From the NCBI RefSeq assembly GCF_002257705.1, contig NZ_LSLK01000059.1, forward strand, positions 124,001 to 188,000: a DNA stretch of 64,000 bases, written 5' to 3'. Position numbers and translations under genes: made by a program. Shown piece after piece: positions 8,142-16,205 of this stretch (positions are counted from its first letter, which is position 1; each line of letters begins with the position of its first letter). The stretch comes from Sporomusa silvacetica DSM 10669 (GTDB lineage Bacteria > Bacillota > Negativicutes > Sporomusales > Sporomusaceae). The notes below the pieces were generated by a model. That model saw nothing but the letters and a program-made list of their open reading frames with translations, had not been told where the DNA came from and made no database searches.

Positions 8142-8798
8142 TTACGGCGCCCCACTCGCTAAAGCCAACCCCTTCACCGTTACTGCACCAGCCTGTTTCA
8201 ATACTTTGGCACATTCCTCCATGGTGAGGCCACTGGTAAAGATGTCATCCACCAATAGAATATGTTTTCCTGTTACAAGCTCTGGGCGCGTTACCGCAAA
8301 CGCGCCTTTGATGTTTTTCCGGCGTTCTTTAAGGGTAAGTTCCCATTGCGGAACAGTGGGTCTGGTACGATCAAGCGCTTCTGTCCAGATAAGTTTCTGG
8401 CGTGCTGCCCATGGTTTAAAGACAAGCGCCGTCTGGTTAAAGCCGCGTTCTTTGATGCGTTCAGCATGTAGCGGCACAGCTACAATAATATCTATGTCCG
8501 CATACCTGCCGCAGACTATGGCGTAATCGAGCAGTTGACTCAGTTTAGTGGCCTGCCTGGTCATGCGGCGGAATTTCATGTCCCGTATCAGACGCTGGAC
8601 TGGACCGGTATAGTCGGTGACTGTCAGACACTCGTCCAGCCACCGAAGATTGTGGAGAGCCAAAGCCACCTGACGGGGCTTGGCAACCTGGGCAATACAG
8701 GTTGAACACCAGCCGGTTCCCTCCGCCCACGCATGGCAGGCTGGGCAGCGCTGGGGGAAGAGCAAAGCAAGCAGTGCCGCCCACCAGTCTTTTAACAT
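8142..8798 (-). CDS. comF: ComF family protein (phosphoribosyltransferase-like competence protein)
   Basis: 218 residues. The N-terminal zinc finger CPACHAWAEGTGWCSTC is followed by a type I phosphoribosyltransferase fold with the PRPP loop HILLVDDIFTSGLTMEECA. ComFC-like proteins assist natural transformation by handling incoming single-stranded DNA in the cytoplasm; the enzymatic role is unresolved. The gene overlaps the 3' end of recD2 by 7 nt, so it is probably co-transcribed with it. Convergent with the HD-GYP gene, with only 1 nt between stops. Confidence 0.88.
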   Translation of the reverse strand: MLKDWWAALLALLFPQRCPACHAWAEGTGWCSTCIAQVAKPRQVALALHNLRWLDECLTVTDYTGPVQRLIRDMKFRRMTRQATKLSQLLDYAIVCGRYADIDIIVAVPLHAERIKERGFNQTALVFKPWAARQKLIWTEALDRTRPTVPQWELTLKERRKNIKGAFAVTRPELVTGKHILLVDDIFTSGLTMEECAKVLKQAGAVTVKGLALASGAP

Positions 8799-10957
8799 AG
8801 ACTCTCGCCCCGCAAACGTTCTGCCAGCAGCGAATAGCGTCTGCGGGTTCGGTCACTCATGACTGCCGTATTGAGCGCCGCACGCGTTCCTAGCAAAATG
8901 ACGCGTTCTTTAGCCCTGGTTACCGCTGTGTACAGCAGATTGCGCTGCAGCATGATATGATGGCCAGGCGTAAGCGGCATAACAACAACAGGGTACTCAC
9001 TACCCTGGCTTTTGTGGACGCTCATAGCATAGGCCAGCGTCAGTTCGTCATACTCACCTTTATCATACACAATATCCTCTTCAGGGTAACGAACAAGCAC
9101 TTTGCCCTCAGCAATAGCCAGAATATAACCAATATCGCCGTTAAAGACCCGCTTGGTATAGTTGTTGCGAATTTGCATAACCTTATCACCTTCGCGTAAC
9201 ACCTGATTGACACCCTGCAAATAATCCTTGCCATCAACCGGGGGATTGAGAGCCGCCTGCAGTAACCGATTGAGATTCTCGACTCCGCACGGCTGGCGGT
9301 GCATAGGGGATAACACCTGGACATCGCGTCGGCTGTCAAAACCCTCTTGCACCAACTCATTTTGGCATAGCTCAACAATGGCCTGAGCTGCCGCCTCACT
9401 GCCGTCCAGCTCGCGAAATTGAAAATCAAGGCTGCCGTATTCGGGTAGGTGTCCCCGGTTGATCCGGTGGGCGTTAAGTACAATCATGCTTTCGCCAGCC
9501 TGACGGAATACCTCTATCAGCCGCACTACTGGAATGGCAGCTGAACGGATAATATCCTTCAGCACCGAGCCTGGGCCGACTGCCGGCAGCTGGTCAACAT
9601 CACCGACCAGCACCACCCGGCATCCGTCCGGCACAGCCTGCAGAAAGCAACTCATTAAAACCATATCCATCATCGAGGTTTCATCAACAATAACAACATC
9701 GGCATCCAGCGGATTATCTTCGCCCCTGGCAAATAGGGGGTCTTCCTCCAGACCGCCCCCGGCTTCCAATAGCCGATGAATGGTCGCGGCCTCCCGCCCT
9801 GTTGTCTCAGCCAGCCGTTTGGCCGCCCGTCCGGTAGGCGCACCTAGCACGATTTTGAAGCCCTGCTGTTCCAGCAAAGCCAAAATACCTTTTACGGTCG
9901 TAGTCTTGCCTGTTCCAGGTCCACCGGTCAACACCAGCACACCATGGCACAGCGCCGCCGCTAAAGCATCGCGCTGTGCCACTGCCAAAGTAACACCAGC
10001 TGACGCCTCCCAACTATCAACAAGTGTCTGGCTCTGGCTGTCAATATCGTCAATAGGCTTGGCCTTGTCCTTGAGCCTGAGCAGCCGTTCGGCGACCTGC
10101 TTTTCGGCCCGGTACAAATAGCGGGGATATACTAAGGTCATGCCGTGAAAATCCTCAGTATATAGCTTGCCTAACCGGATTTGCTCACTGACTACATTAG
10201 CGATCTCAGCGGCATCAAGGTGTAAGAGTTTGGCGGTTTCTGCAGTTAGCATTTCTGCCGGCACACAGCAATGACCTGCCTGCCCGGTCATGAGCAAAGC
10301 AAACTGTACCCCTGCCGCCAAACGCGATGGGTGTCCCCGGTCAAAACCTACCGCCATGGCAATTTGGTCAGCAATACGAAAGCCAATGCCTTTTACCTCT
10401 TCGGCCAAACGGTAGGGATCAGCCTCCACTATGGCTACCGAGTCAGAACCATAGCAGGCAAAAATCCGGGCCGCGTAAGCGCCGCTAACCCCATGCATTT
10501 CCAGATATAGCATAACCTCTTTGAGCTCAGACTGCTCAGCAAAGGATTTGCGGATCTGCTCCACCTTCTTGCTGCCAATCCCCTCAACTTCCGCCAGTCG
10601 GTGCGGCGACAACTCGATAATTTCCAGGGTGCGCAAACCAAAATGCTTGACCAGCCGATCCGCCATGGCCGGACCAATTCCTTTAATGGCCCCAGAAGCC
10701 AAAAAACGTTCAATCCCCTTCTCAGAGGTTGGCGCAATACGACGGCAGCTGACAGCCTTAAACTGCCGTCCATAGCGGGTATGCTCCACCCACTCCCCGG
10801 TTAACGTGACTTGTTCGCCGACTAAAGGGGGTGGAAAATTGCCAGTTACAGCCACTATACCGCTTTCACTGCCAGGCTTAAGACGAAATACCGTAAAACT
10901 GCCATCTACAGCCTGAAATGTTATATTTTCAACAATACCTTCTAGTTTATTCTCCAC
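8792..10957 (-). CDS. recD2: ATP-dependent DNA helicase RecD2
   Basis: 721 residues from GTG 10957, chosen because GGGAG lies 8 nt upstream and the protein then begins ENKLEGIVENITFQ as in other RecD2 proteins. The frame stays open 33 codons further upstream without similarity. N-terminal OB/helix-hairpin-helix repeats (GSGAIKGIGPAMADRLVKHF, EVEGIGSKKVEQI) precede the SF1 helicase core: Walker A LTGGPGTGKTTTVKG, Walker B DVVIVDETSMMD, GDVDQLPAVGPGS, and the C-terminal YAMSVHKSQGSEYP and YTAVTRAKERVIL. RecD2 is a 5'-3' helicase of recombination and repair acting without RecBC. Confidence 0.95.
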   Translation of the reverse strand: MENKLEGIVENITFQAVDGSFTVFRLKPGSESGIVAVTGNFPPPLVGEQVTLTGEWVEHTRYGRQFKAVSCRRIAPTSEKGIERFLASGAIKGIGPAMADRLVKHFGLRTLEIIELSPHRLAEVEGIGSKKVEQIRKSFAEQSELKEVMLYLEMHGVSGAYAARIFACYGSDSVAIVEADPYRLAEEVKGIGFRIADQIAMAVGFDRGHPSRLAAGVQFALLMTGQAGHCCVPAEMLTAETAKLLHLDAAEIANVVSEQIRLGKLYTEDFHGMTLVYPRYLYRAEKQVAERLLRLKDKAKPIDDIDSQSQTLVDSWEASAGVTLAVAQRDALAAALCHGVLVLTGGPGTGKTTTVKGILALLEQQGFKIVLGAPTGRAAKRLAETTGREAATIHRLLEAGGGLEEDPLFARGEDNPLDADVVIVDETSMMDMVLMSCFLQAVPDGCRVVLVGDVDQLPAVGPGSVLKDIIRSAAIPVVRLIEVFRQAGESMIVLNAHRINRGHLPEYGSLDFQFRELDGSEAAAQAIVELCQNELVQEGFDSRRDVQVLSPMHRQPCGVENLNRLLQAALNPPVDGKDYLQGVNQVLREGDKVMQIRNNYTKRVFNGDIGYILAIAEGKVLVRYPEEDIVYDKGEYDELTLAYAMSVHKSQGSEYPVVVMPLTPGHHIMLQRNLLYTAVTRAKERVILLGTRAALNTAVMSDRTRRRYSLLAERLRGESLC

Positions 10958-11351
10958 TATTCTTACTCCCAATACACAGATATATCCAAACATAGGTTCC
11001 TGTTTCTTTATTCGCAGCAACACGGATAAAATCCTGCCTATTTTTTTTCTTAACAAGCAGGATTTTTCTCATAAACGGAGTACATAATACATAACTGTAG
11101 TATTTGCTACAATGATTTACAAATTGTGAGGCATAGACTGTGAAAGAAAATATGTACACCTATCATTACTTTCAAAACCGTATCATTCAACGCCCATCTC
11201 GTTTCCCTGATTTTATATTCCACATGGTACTTTTATCCTCAACTATGTATATTGCTGCTACTCTTTATTTTGTCCGCTAAGAAGACAACTCGTAAAGGAT
11301 ACGCGAGAAAGGCCCTGTTTACCACATTGATAAACAGGGCCTTTCTCTATG
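10958..11351. other. Intergenic region upstream of recD2, no gene
   Basis: About 390 nt with no convincing coding frame; the minus-strand frame reaching into recD2 has no family resemblance. It holds an inverted repeat AAAATCCTGC/GCAGGATTTT (11028-11037 and 11057-11066, 19-nt loop) in the recD2 leader, followed on the plus strand by a short T run. It could act as a terminator or attenuator ahead of recD2. The strong terminator at 11305-11347 bounds the region. Confidence 0.5.
11305..11347. terminator. Strong bidirectional-type terminator hairpin downstream of yvrJ
   Basis: Perfect 17-bp inverted repeat (11305-11321 and 11331-11347) with a 9-nt loop, containing GGCCCTGTTTA and its complement. 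It begins 5 nt after the yvrJ stop on the minus strand and ends the sigma/DUF1659/DUF2922/yvrJ module. The T runs are short and interrupted, so strength is inferred mainly from the stem. Confidence 0.7.
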
Positions 11352-11495
11352 TTACAGCCTTTCTGCGATTATCTTCGCCAAATCGTTAATGCTGGCTGCT
11401 AGCTTTTCCAATCTTCCCTCCATACGTACCAACAGATAGGCGGCTACAACCATCGGAAAGCCGTAGCTGGAAGCATAGTTAAGCAACTGTTCCAC
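11352..11495 (-). CDS. yvrJ: YvrJ family small membrane protein
   Basis: A 47-residue gene read directly from the sequence: GTG at 11495, GGAGGG site 6 nt upstream, stop at 11352. The protein starts with an amphipathic segment EQLLNYASSYGFP, then a hydrophobic stretch MVVAAYLLV, then a charged helix RMEGRLEKLAASINDLAKII. This is the YvrJ pattern (usually 45-50 residues). The shape, one short transmembrane segment plus a charged helix, resembles UviB/BhlA holin-like proteins, but function is unknown. It is the last gene of a module with DUF2922, DUF1659 and a sigma factor. In B. subtilis yvrJ lies by the sigma-O (yvrI) locus. Confidence 0.85.
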   Translation of the reverse strand: MEQLLNYASSYGFPMVVAAYLLVRMEGRLEKLAASINDLAKIIAERL

Positions 11496-11537
11496 AGCGC
11501 TCCCTCCTCTTTTTCAAGACAATGCTTAACGTATAGC

Positions 11538-11568
11538 GAGAAAGCGCCCTGACCTAAGCCAGAGCGCT
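11538..11568 (-). terminator. Terminator-like hairpin between DUF2922 gene and yvrJ
   Basis: Inverted repeat AGCGCCCTG/CAGAGCGCT (11543-11551 and 11560-11568, one G-U pair on the minus strand), with an 8-nt loop and a TTTCTC tail on the minus strand. It may partly end transcription before yvrJ. Confidence 0.45.
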
Positions 11569-11587
11569 CCCCCCTTAGTGCCTTGCC

Positions 11588-11800
11588 TTATACCAAGGCC
11601 ACCGTATCCAGGCTGCGAATGCGGGCTTCTACCACTTCTGCCAACCCACTGCCTTTGATCTCAAAGATGTTTTTGGCGATAATGTCTTGCATCACGATTT
11701 TCGCTTGAGCCAGCGTCAGGTCGTCTTTGGGATCAGCCACACTGATGGTGGTCTCATTACCTGCGCTGGTGCGAAACACCATTTCCAGGGTCTTAGCCAT
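11588..11800 (-). CDS. DUF2922 domain-containing protein
   Basis: 70 residues, almost entirely one DUF2922 domain: a beta hairpin AKTLEMVFRTSAGNETTISV, then DPKDDLTLAQAKIVMQDIIA and FEIKGSGLAEVVEARIRS. The family is small, Firmicute-specific and of unknown function. It is nearly always encoded next to a DUF1659 protein, as here, where the two are about 80 nt apart. No signal peptide or membrane segment is visible. Confidence 0.9.
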   Translation of the reverse strand: MAKTLEMVFRTSAGNETTISVADPKDDLTLAQAKIVMQDIIAKNIFEIKGSGLAEVVEARIRSLDTVALV

Positions 11801-11838
11801 GCTTATTCCTCCTTTCTGCGTTGTATAGCACGGGTACT

Positions 11839-11868
11839 GAGATTGCCACGCGAGCGAAGCAATCTCGC
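11839..11868. repeat. Palindromic dispersed repeat, copy 1
   Basis: Inverted repeat GAGATTGC/GCAATCTC (11839-11846 and 11859-11866). The 16-nt block at 11853-11868 recurs exactly, inverted, at 14950-14965 upstream of the ABC-F gene. Both copies are intergenic. Confidence 0.6.
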
Positions 11869-11880
11869 TGTTAGCTGGTA

Positions 11881-12105
11881 TTACTGGTTAACGAGGTTGT
11901 TCAAATCTTGCCGAACAATGTCCACCAGCGTATTTTTCTGCAGACCAGCTAAACTCTCAGCGACTGCGAAAATATCGCTATCCGATGCGGCCGCTTTGAC
12001 GTTCGCGAATGTCCGGGACCGGTAAACCGGGTCGCCGCTAGCATTTACGCCTGTCTGCACCTTGAGAACCAGCTTGACACTTTGCGGTACTTTGACTACT
12101 GCCAT
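11881..12105 (-). CDS. DUF1659 domain-containing protein
   Basis: 74 residues covering one DUF1659 domain: VPQSVKLVLKVQTGVNASGD, then DPVYRSRTFANVKAAASDSD and LAGLQKNTLVDIVRQDLNNL. Function is unknown; the family co-occurs with DUF2922 and YvrJ. The ATG at 12105 has a G-rich site upstream. It lies between the sigma factor gene and the DUF2922 gene on the same strand, so the three are probably co-transcribed or co-regulated. Confidence 0.9.
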   Translation of the reverse strand: MAVVKVPQSVKLVLKVQTGVNASGDPVYRSRTFANVKAAASDSDIFAVAESLAGLQKNTLVDIVRQDLNNLVNQ

Positions 12106-12151
12106 TTGCTCACCCCCTTTATACTCGCATACATTCCCGGGAGTGGAATTT

Positions 12152-12754
12152 TTAAATGGGGAGTTTAGTAGAATTTTTTCTCAATTCCTTTTTAAGCCGG
12201 GCTAACCCCCGCTGGCGCAAGCTATATACTGCTTGGGGCGAAACTCCGAGCTCTGTTGCCACCTCAGCTAAATGCGCTTCACCTAACATAGTCCTTACCA
12301 CCGCTACCTGCTGCTTGTCAGACAAGGTGGCTAAGGCTTCACAGACAGCGGCGGTAATCAACCGTGCCTCGACCTCATTCTCCACATTGCAAGCAGCAGC
12401 CAAGGTTTCCATCCAACTAGGCGCTGACTTCTCCTCGTCACCGGTACTGCCTCTGTCCAGCGGCAACTCCTGCTGCCAACGCCGACGTTCCCGCTTAAAT
12501 AGGTTCCATACCGCATATTTGACCCGACTCTCGACATAGCCGGCAAACCGGACACCGGCAGTCTGATCATAGCTCTGTACTGCCGCCGCTACTGCCAGCC
12601 ACCCTTCGGCTGTGGCGTCTTCTTTTATCCCTTTCAAATGCGGCTGATTAGCATATTTTTTTACTAAACCAGTAAACCGCTGGCAGACCTCCTCAAATGC
12701 AGCCCCGCCTGCACTTTCGGTCTGAGCTTTTATAACCAACTGTTCCAAATTCAT
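12152..12754 (-). CDS. Sigma-70 family RNA polymerase sigma factor
   Basis: About 200 residues. Region 2 is visible around residues 24-92: FTGLVKKYANQPHLKGIKED, EGWLAVAAAVQSYDQTAGVR, FAGYVESRVKYAVWNLFKRE. Region 4 (about 138-195) has a helix-turn-helix: EVATELGVSPQAVYSLRQRG. There is no region 1 or full region 3, so it is an alternative, ECF/SigH-sized factor. The start is uncertain: GTG 12763, ATG 12754 or a TTG two codons later all fit a GGTGAGG site differently. It heads a module with DUF1659, DUF2922 and YvrJ genes that it may control. No anti-sigma gene is adjacent. Confidence 0.85.
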   Translation of the reverse strand: MNLEQLVIKAQTESAGGAAFEEVCQRFTGLVKKYANQPHLKGIKEDATAEGWLAVAAAVQSYDQTAGVRFAGYVESRVKYAVWNLFKRERRRWQQELPLDRGSTGDEEKSAPSWMETLAAACNVENEVEARLITAAVCEALATLSDKQQVAVVRTMLGEAHLAEVATELGVSPQAVYSLRQRGLARLKKELRKNSTKLPI

Positions 12755-12834
12755 TATCCTCACCTATCGGCGAGGAACCGGTCCCTCTGTATTAGCGCTT
12801 GCAGTAAGAATAGCACCCTAGATAAAAGAAACAC

Positions 12835-12880
12835 AAAAACCGTTTTGGATCAGTTTAATTTCTGATCCAAAACGGTTTTT
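12835..12880. terminator. Bidirectional rho-independent terminator
   Basis: Perfect 19-bp inverted repeat (12835-12853 and 12862-12880) with an 8-nt loop. The arms begin with AAAAA and end with TTTTT, so both strands have a stem followed by a U tract. It lies between the ABC-F gene and the sigma factor gene. Confidence 0.85.
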
Positions 12881-12975
12881 ATAAACCAGACTATAACTTA
12901 CAATTAATCCCAGAAATCGTGAATATATGCGATGCTGGCTATGAATGTACAGCTGCTGGGCACACCGAGAAAGTT

Positions 12976-14892
12976 TTATTCTGTCAGTTCGAGCCACGCA
13001 CTGTACTTCTCGTCAAGTTCCGCCTGCCGGGCCGCATATTCGTCAGCTACTTCCCGGCTGAGTTCTGCCTCAGCATGGCTGGCCGGATCATTTAACCTAA
13101 CCTCAAGGGCCGCCAGTTCGTGCTCCAGCATAGCAATCTCCGCTTCCAGCTTTTTAGCCAGCTTGGCCGTATCCGGTTTGCGCCAATTTCCGCCTTTGCC
13201 ATCGGCCTGCATCTGTGCCAATTTTTCCTGCTTATTACTTTGTTGCTTATGGGCAACAGCCATCTGACTGGCGGCCTGTGCTGCTGCTTTGGCTACAGCG
13301 GCCTTTTTATCATGGTAATAGCTGTAGTTGCCAGCATACTCGGTCAACTGTCCACCGTCTAACTCGACCATGCGGTTAGCCACTTTGTCAAGAAAATAGC
13401 GATCATGCGACACTGTCAAAAAAGTCCCGGGAAAGTTCATGATAGCTTCTTCCACGGCCTCCCGCGCAGCGATATCGAGATGGTTGGTAGGTTCATCCAG
13501 AATGAGAAAATTGGCCCCGGCCAACATAAGCTTTAACAGCGCCAACCGTGCCTTTTCACCGCCAGAGAGATCGCCTACCTGTTTGTACACCTCCTCGCCA
13601 CGAAACAGAAATGCCCCCAGGTAATGCCGCGTCCGCTCCTCACTAAAAGCAAATTCCCTCATAACCTCATCAAGCACACTATTGCTGTCTGTCAGTGTCT
13701 CGTGCTCCTGGGCAAAATACCCCAGTCGCACCCGACTACCCAGCTTGACCTTGCCGTGATTAGCCATGATGTCCCCTGTTAGCAGCTTTAACAGTGTTGT
13801 CTTACCTGCTCCGTTCGGCCCAACCAGCGCCACACCATCGCCGCGCCGCACCAACAGCGACACCTTATCAAGTACGGTCTTATCGCCATAGCCAGCCACA
13901 ACCTCCCCCAGTTCCGCCACTCGTTCAGCACATTCTGCCGGCGGATTAAAGGTAAAAAAGTCAAACCCTTTCATATCCTCCGGCCGGGCCAGTCGAGCTA
14001 ACCGGCTGAGCTGACTTTGCCGCCCGCGCGCCTGTTTAGACTTAATACCTGCCCGATAGCGGTCAATGTATTCCTCTGTTTTAGCAATAAAAGCCTGCTG
14101 CTTGCCATACGCCTTCTCCTGTGCAGCCAGCTTTTCCGTCTTTTTCTGCAAATATTCACTGTAGTTGCCACTATAATCGGCAATGCTGCCATTTTCAATA
14201 GCCAGTATTCGCTCAGCTACAGTATCAAGGAAATAGCGGTCATGGGATATCACCAGTACAGCCCCGGAATAGCCTGTCAAAAATTCCTCCAGCCACTCCA
14301 CCATCCCCAAATCAAGATGGTTTGTCGGTTCATCCAAAAACAGAAAATCAGGCTGGCGGATAAGCGCCCGCGCCAGACAGATCCGGGTCTTTTGTCCCCC
14401 GGAAAATTCATTCGTACGTCGCGTCAAGTCTTCAGCCGTAAAGCCCAAGCCAAAGGCCACCCGGCGCACAGAATTCTCAACCTCATAGCCGCCGCCCCGC
14501 TCAAAGCGCTCCACAGCCTGCGCATACTCCTTCATACATTTTTCAAGCTTGTCCACATCCGTTTCACTGGCAATAGAGGCCTCCAACCGCCGCATATCTT
14601 GCTGCCAGCCCAGCACATCACCAAAAGCGCCTACTAACTCCTCATAGAGCGTATTGTCACCCAAACCGGTATCTTGTTCCACATAACCGATCCGTTCACC
14701 TGGAGTCAATGCCACATGGCCGCTGTCCGGCTTCTCAAAACCCAGTAAACAGCGCACTAAGGTGGTCTTACCCACACCATTAGGTCCTATTAGTCCTACC
14801 TTTTCCCCACGCCGCACTTGAAAATTAATATCTGCAAAAATATTTTGTATACCATAGGCCTTACTCAGGCCGCGAACTTCCAATAAACTCAT
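12976..14892 (-). CDS. ABC-F family ATP-binding cassette protein (Uup/YfmR-like)
   Basis: 638 residues with two ABC domains and no membrane segment. Domain 1 has Walker A GLIGPNGVGKTTLVR and signature NEFSGGQKTRICLARALI with FLFLDEPTNHLDL. The linker (about 240-320) is Lys/Arg/Gln-rich coiled coil. Domain 2 has ALVGPNGAGKTTLLKLL and GDLSGGEKARLALLKLM with LILDEPTNHLDI. The C-terminal 90 residues are a coiled coil. ABC-F proteins act on ribosomes, relieving stalling or protecting against antibiotics; the subtype cannot be fixed by eye. A separate transcription unit. Confidence 0.92.
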   Translation of the reverse strand: MSLLEVRGLSKAYGIQNIFADINFQVRRGEKVGLIGPNGVGKTTLVRCLLGFEKPDSGHVALTPGERIGYVEQDTGLGDNTLYEELVGAFGDVLGWQQDMRRLEASIASETDVDKLEKCMKEYAQAVERFERGGGYEVENSVRRVAFGLGFTAEDLTRRTNEFSGGQKTRICLARALIRQPDFLFLDEPTNHLDLGMVEWLEEFLTGYSGAVLVISHDRYFLDTVAERILAIENGSIADYSGNYSEYLQKKTEKLAAQEKAYGKQQAFIAKTEEYIDRYRAGIKSKQARGRQSQLSRLARLARPEDMKGFDFFTFNPPAECAERVAELGEVVAGYGDKTVLDKVSLLVRRGDGVALVGPNGAGKTTLLKLLTGDIMANHGKVKLGSRVRLGYFAQEHETLTDSNSVLDEVMREFAFSEERTRHYLGAFLFRGEEVYKQVGDLSGGEKARLALLKLMLAGANFLILDEPTNHLDIAAREAVEEAIMNFPGTFLTVSHDRYFLDKVANRMVELDGGQLTEYAGNYSYYHDKKAAVAKAAAQAASQMAVAHKQQSNKQEKLAQMQADGKGGNWRKPDTAKLAKKLEAEIAMLEHELAALEVRLNDPASHAEAELSREVADEYAARQAELDEKYSAWLELTE

Positions 14893-14949
14893 GTGTTACC
14901 TCCCTGTCTGCCACCACTATTGTACCGATTAACGCAGTTAGATACAAGA

Positions 14950-14982
14950 GCGAGATTGCTTCGCTAACGCTTGCAATCTCGC
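14950..14982. repeat. Palindromic dispersed repeat, copy 2
   Basis: Inverted repeat GCGAGATTGC/GCAATCTCGC (14950-14959 and 14973-14982). Its first 16 nt are the reverse complement of 11853-11868. Located between the ABC-F gene and the GT2-like gene; could be a small REP-like element. Confidence 0.6.
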
Positions 14983-14989
14983 ACCATCA

Positions 14990-15466
14990 TTAACTATCAC
15001 TTCTGACTGCCACATCCCGCTGATTTTGTTTTAGCAGTGCTGACACCACGATCATAAACTGCTTACTTTTAAGCCGTCCAGTCAAATCAAGCACATGCAC
15101 CACCGCCCCCCGGCACAGTGGCAATACCTCAACCACCGGCCGCGATGACCGTGGCGCGCTGACCACCGTCAAGACTGTCATCTCTTCAGCCAGCCGTCGT
15201 AAAATCGTCGGAGTCAGATCATCGGAGCCGCAATCCACCACAATAGCATCATATTCATGGCCGCCTTCTGCCATTTCATTGACCAAGTATCGCAGCAATT
15301 CTTCCACTTCATATTCCATATTATAAACAAGAATCACAAAGCTGGCATCAGGCAACTGCACAAATTTTAACGTAGTAAACCAGTTCCATACATCTTTACT
15401 AATATACCATAAGCCATATAGGGCCAGTGAAACCAGGATAACACTTGCAGAATATGACAAAAGCAT
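14990..15466 (-). CDS. Membrane-anchored GT2-like protein of unknown function
   Basis: 158 residues. An N-terminal transmembrane segment (SYSASVILVSLALYGLWYI) is followed by a cytoplasmic domain resembling the first half of a family 2 glycosyltransferase: FVILVYNMEYEVEELLRYL, then YDAIVVDCGSDDLTPTILRR and a beta strand MTVLTVVSAP. The catalytic second half with its DxD and acceptor-binding motifs is missing, so enzymatic activity is doubtful. It lies downstream of a response regulator in the same direction. A hairpin covers its ribosome-binding site. Confidence 0.6.
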   Translation of the reverse strand: MLLSYSASVILVSLALYGLWYISKDVWNWFTTLKFVQLPDASFVILVYNMEYEVEELLRYLVNEMAEGGHEYDAIVVDCGSDDLTPTILRRLAEEMTVLTVVSAPRSSRPVVEVLPLCRGAVVHVLDLTGRLKSKQFMIVVSALLKQNQRDVAVRSDS

Positions 15467-15501
15467 ACTATCCTACCCCTTTCGCTTTGGGATAGGATAG
15501 T
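15467..15501 (-). promoter_or_regulatory. Hairpin sequestering the ribosome-binding site of the GT2-like gene
   Basis: On the minus strand a 13-nt arm (15489-15501) pairs, with one mismatch, with a second arm (15467-15479) that contains the AGGGGTAGG ribosome-binding site and ends directly at the ATG. The loop is 9 nt. Such a stem would hide the site and could serve as a translational switch, or end the transcript of the upstream response regulator gene; no long U tract follows. Confidence 0.45.
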
Positions 15502-15527
15502 ATATGCACGCTACTATATAAGTGCCA

Positions 15528-16205
15528 TCAATCCAATACTACAATCTTGTTCTTAATAGCATATAACACGGCCTGTGTGCGGTCGACCACACTGATTTTA
15601 CGGAAAATATTGGTCAAATGATTCTTTACCGTTTTTTCACTTAAAAATAGTTCCTGGGCAATTTCCTGATTATTCATTCCCCGCCCGATAAGCTTCAACA
15701 CTTCCACTTCACGGTATGTCAACCGTTCCTCCTTGCGGCTGCAGTGCTCCGGCGGCGCTGCCCTTCGCTCATCCTGGCGAGAAAGCTCGCCAAATAATCG
15801 CTTTGCCAGTGTCGGGTAGATAAAAGACTGACCCGCATATACCAGCCGGATAGCCTTAACCAGCATGCCTGGCTCAATGTCTTTTAGAAGATACCCATCT
15901 GCGCCGGACTTAATGACCTCAAGCACGTAGCTTTGATCATCATGTATAGTCAAAATAATAACTTTTACCGGCGTATTATCAGCCTTGAGACGCTTCGTTA
16001 CCTCCAACCCATTCATATGCGGCATATTCACATCAAGTAACAGTATATCAGGCTTCAGGCTCTCAATCTTGCTAATGGCTTCTTCGCCGTCAGCCGCCTC
16101 GCCAATTACATTCAAGTCAGGTTCTAAAGACAGCACATTCTTAATTCCTTGCCTGAGAAGTGCGTGATCGTCAGCAATAACTATTTTAATTGGCAAAAAG
16201 TTCAC
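15528..16205 (-). CDS. NarL/FixJ (DegU-like) family response regulator
   Basis: 225 residues: receiver domain (about 5-122) with acidic pocket ADDH, phosphoacceptor Asp58 in LLLDVNMPHMNGLEV and the ILTIHDD and DGYLLKD motifs, then a LuxR-type helix-turn-helix (about 158-220: LTYREVEVLKLIGRGMNNQE, ELFLSEKTVKNHLTNIFRK). Closest in architecture to DegU, but no sensor kinase gene adjoins it, so it is an orphan here. The first codon GTG overlaps the pgi stop by 4 nt; TTG at 16196 has a better-spaced AGAAGG site. Overlap with pgi suggests translational coupling. Confidence 0.9.
   Translation of the reverse strand: MNFLPIKIVIADDHALLRQGIKNVLSLEPDLNVIGEAADGEEAISKIESLKPDILLLDVNMPHMNGLEVTKRLKADNTPVKVIILTIHDDQSYVLEVIKSGADGYLLKDIEPGMLVKAIRLVYAGQSFIYPTLAKRLFGELSRQDERRAAPPEHCSRKEERLTYREVEVLKLIGRGMNNQEIAQELFLSEKTVKNHLTNIFRKISVVDRTQAVLYAIKNKIVVLD

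Noticed and set aside
10947..11159. 70-codon minus-strand frame upstream of recD2
   Set aside because: Out of frame with recD2, overlaps its start and contains a hairpin; no family resemblance.
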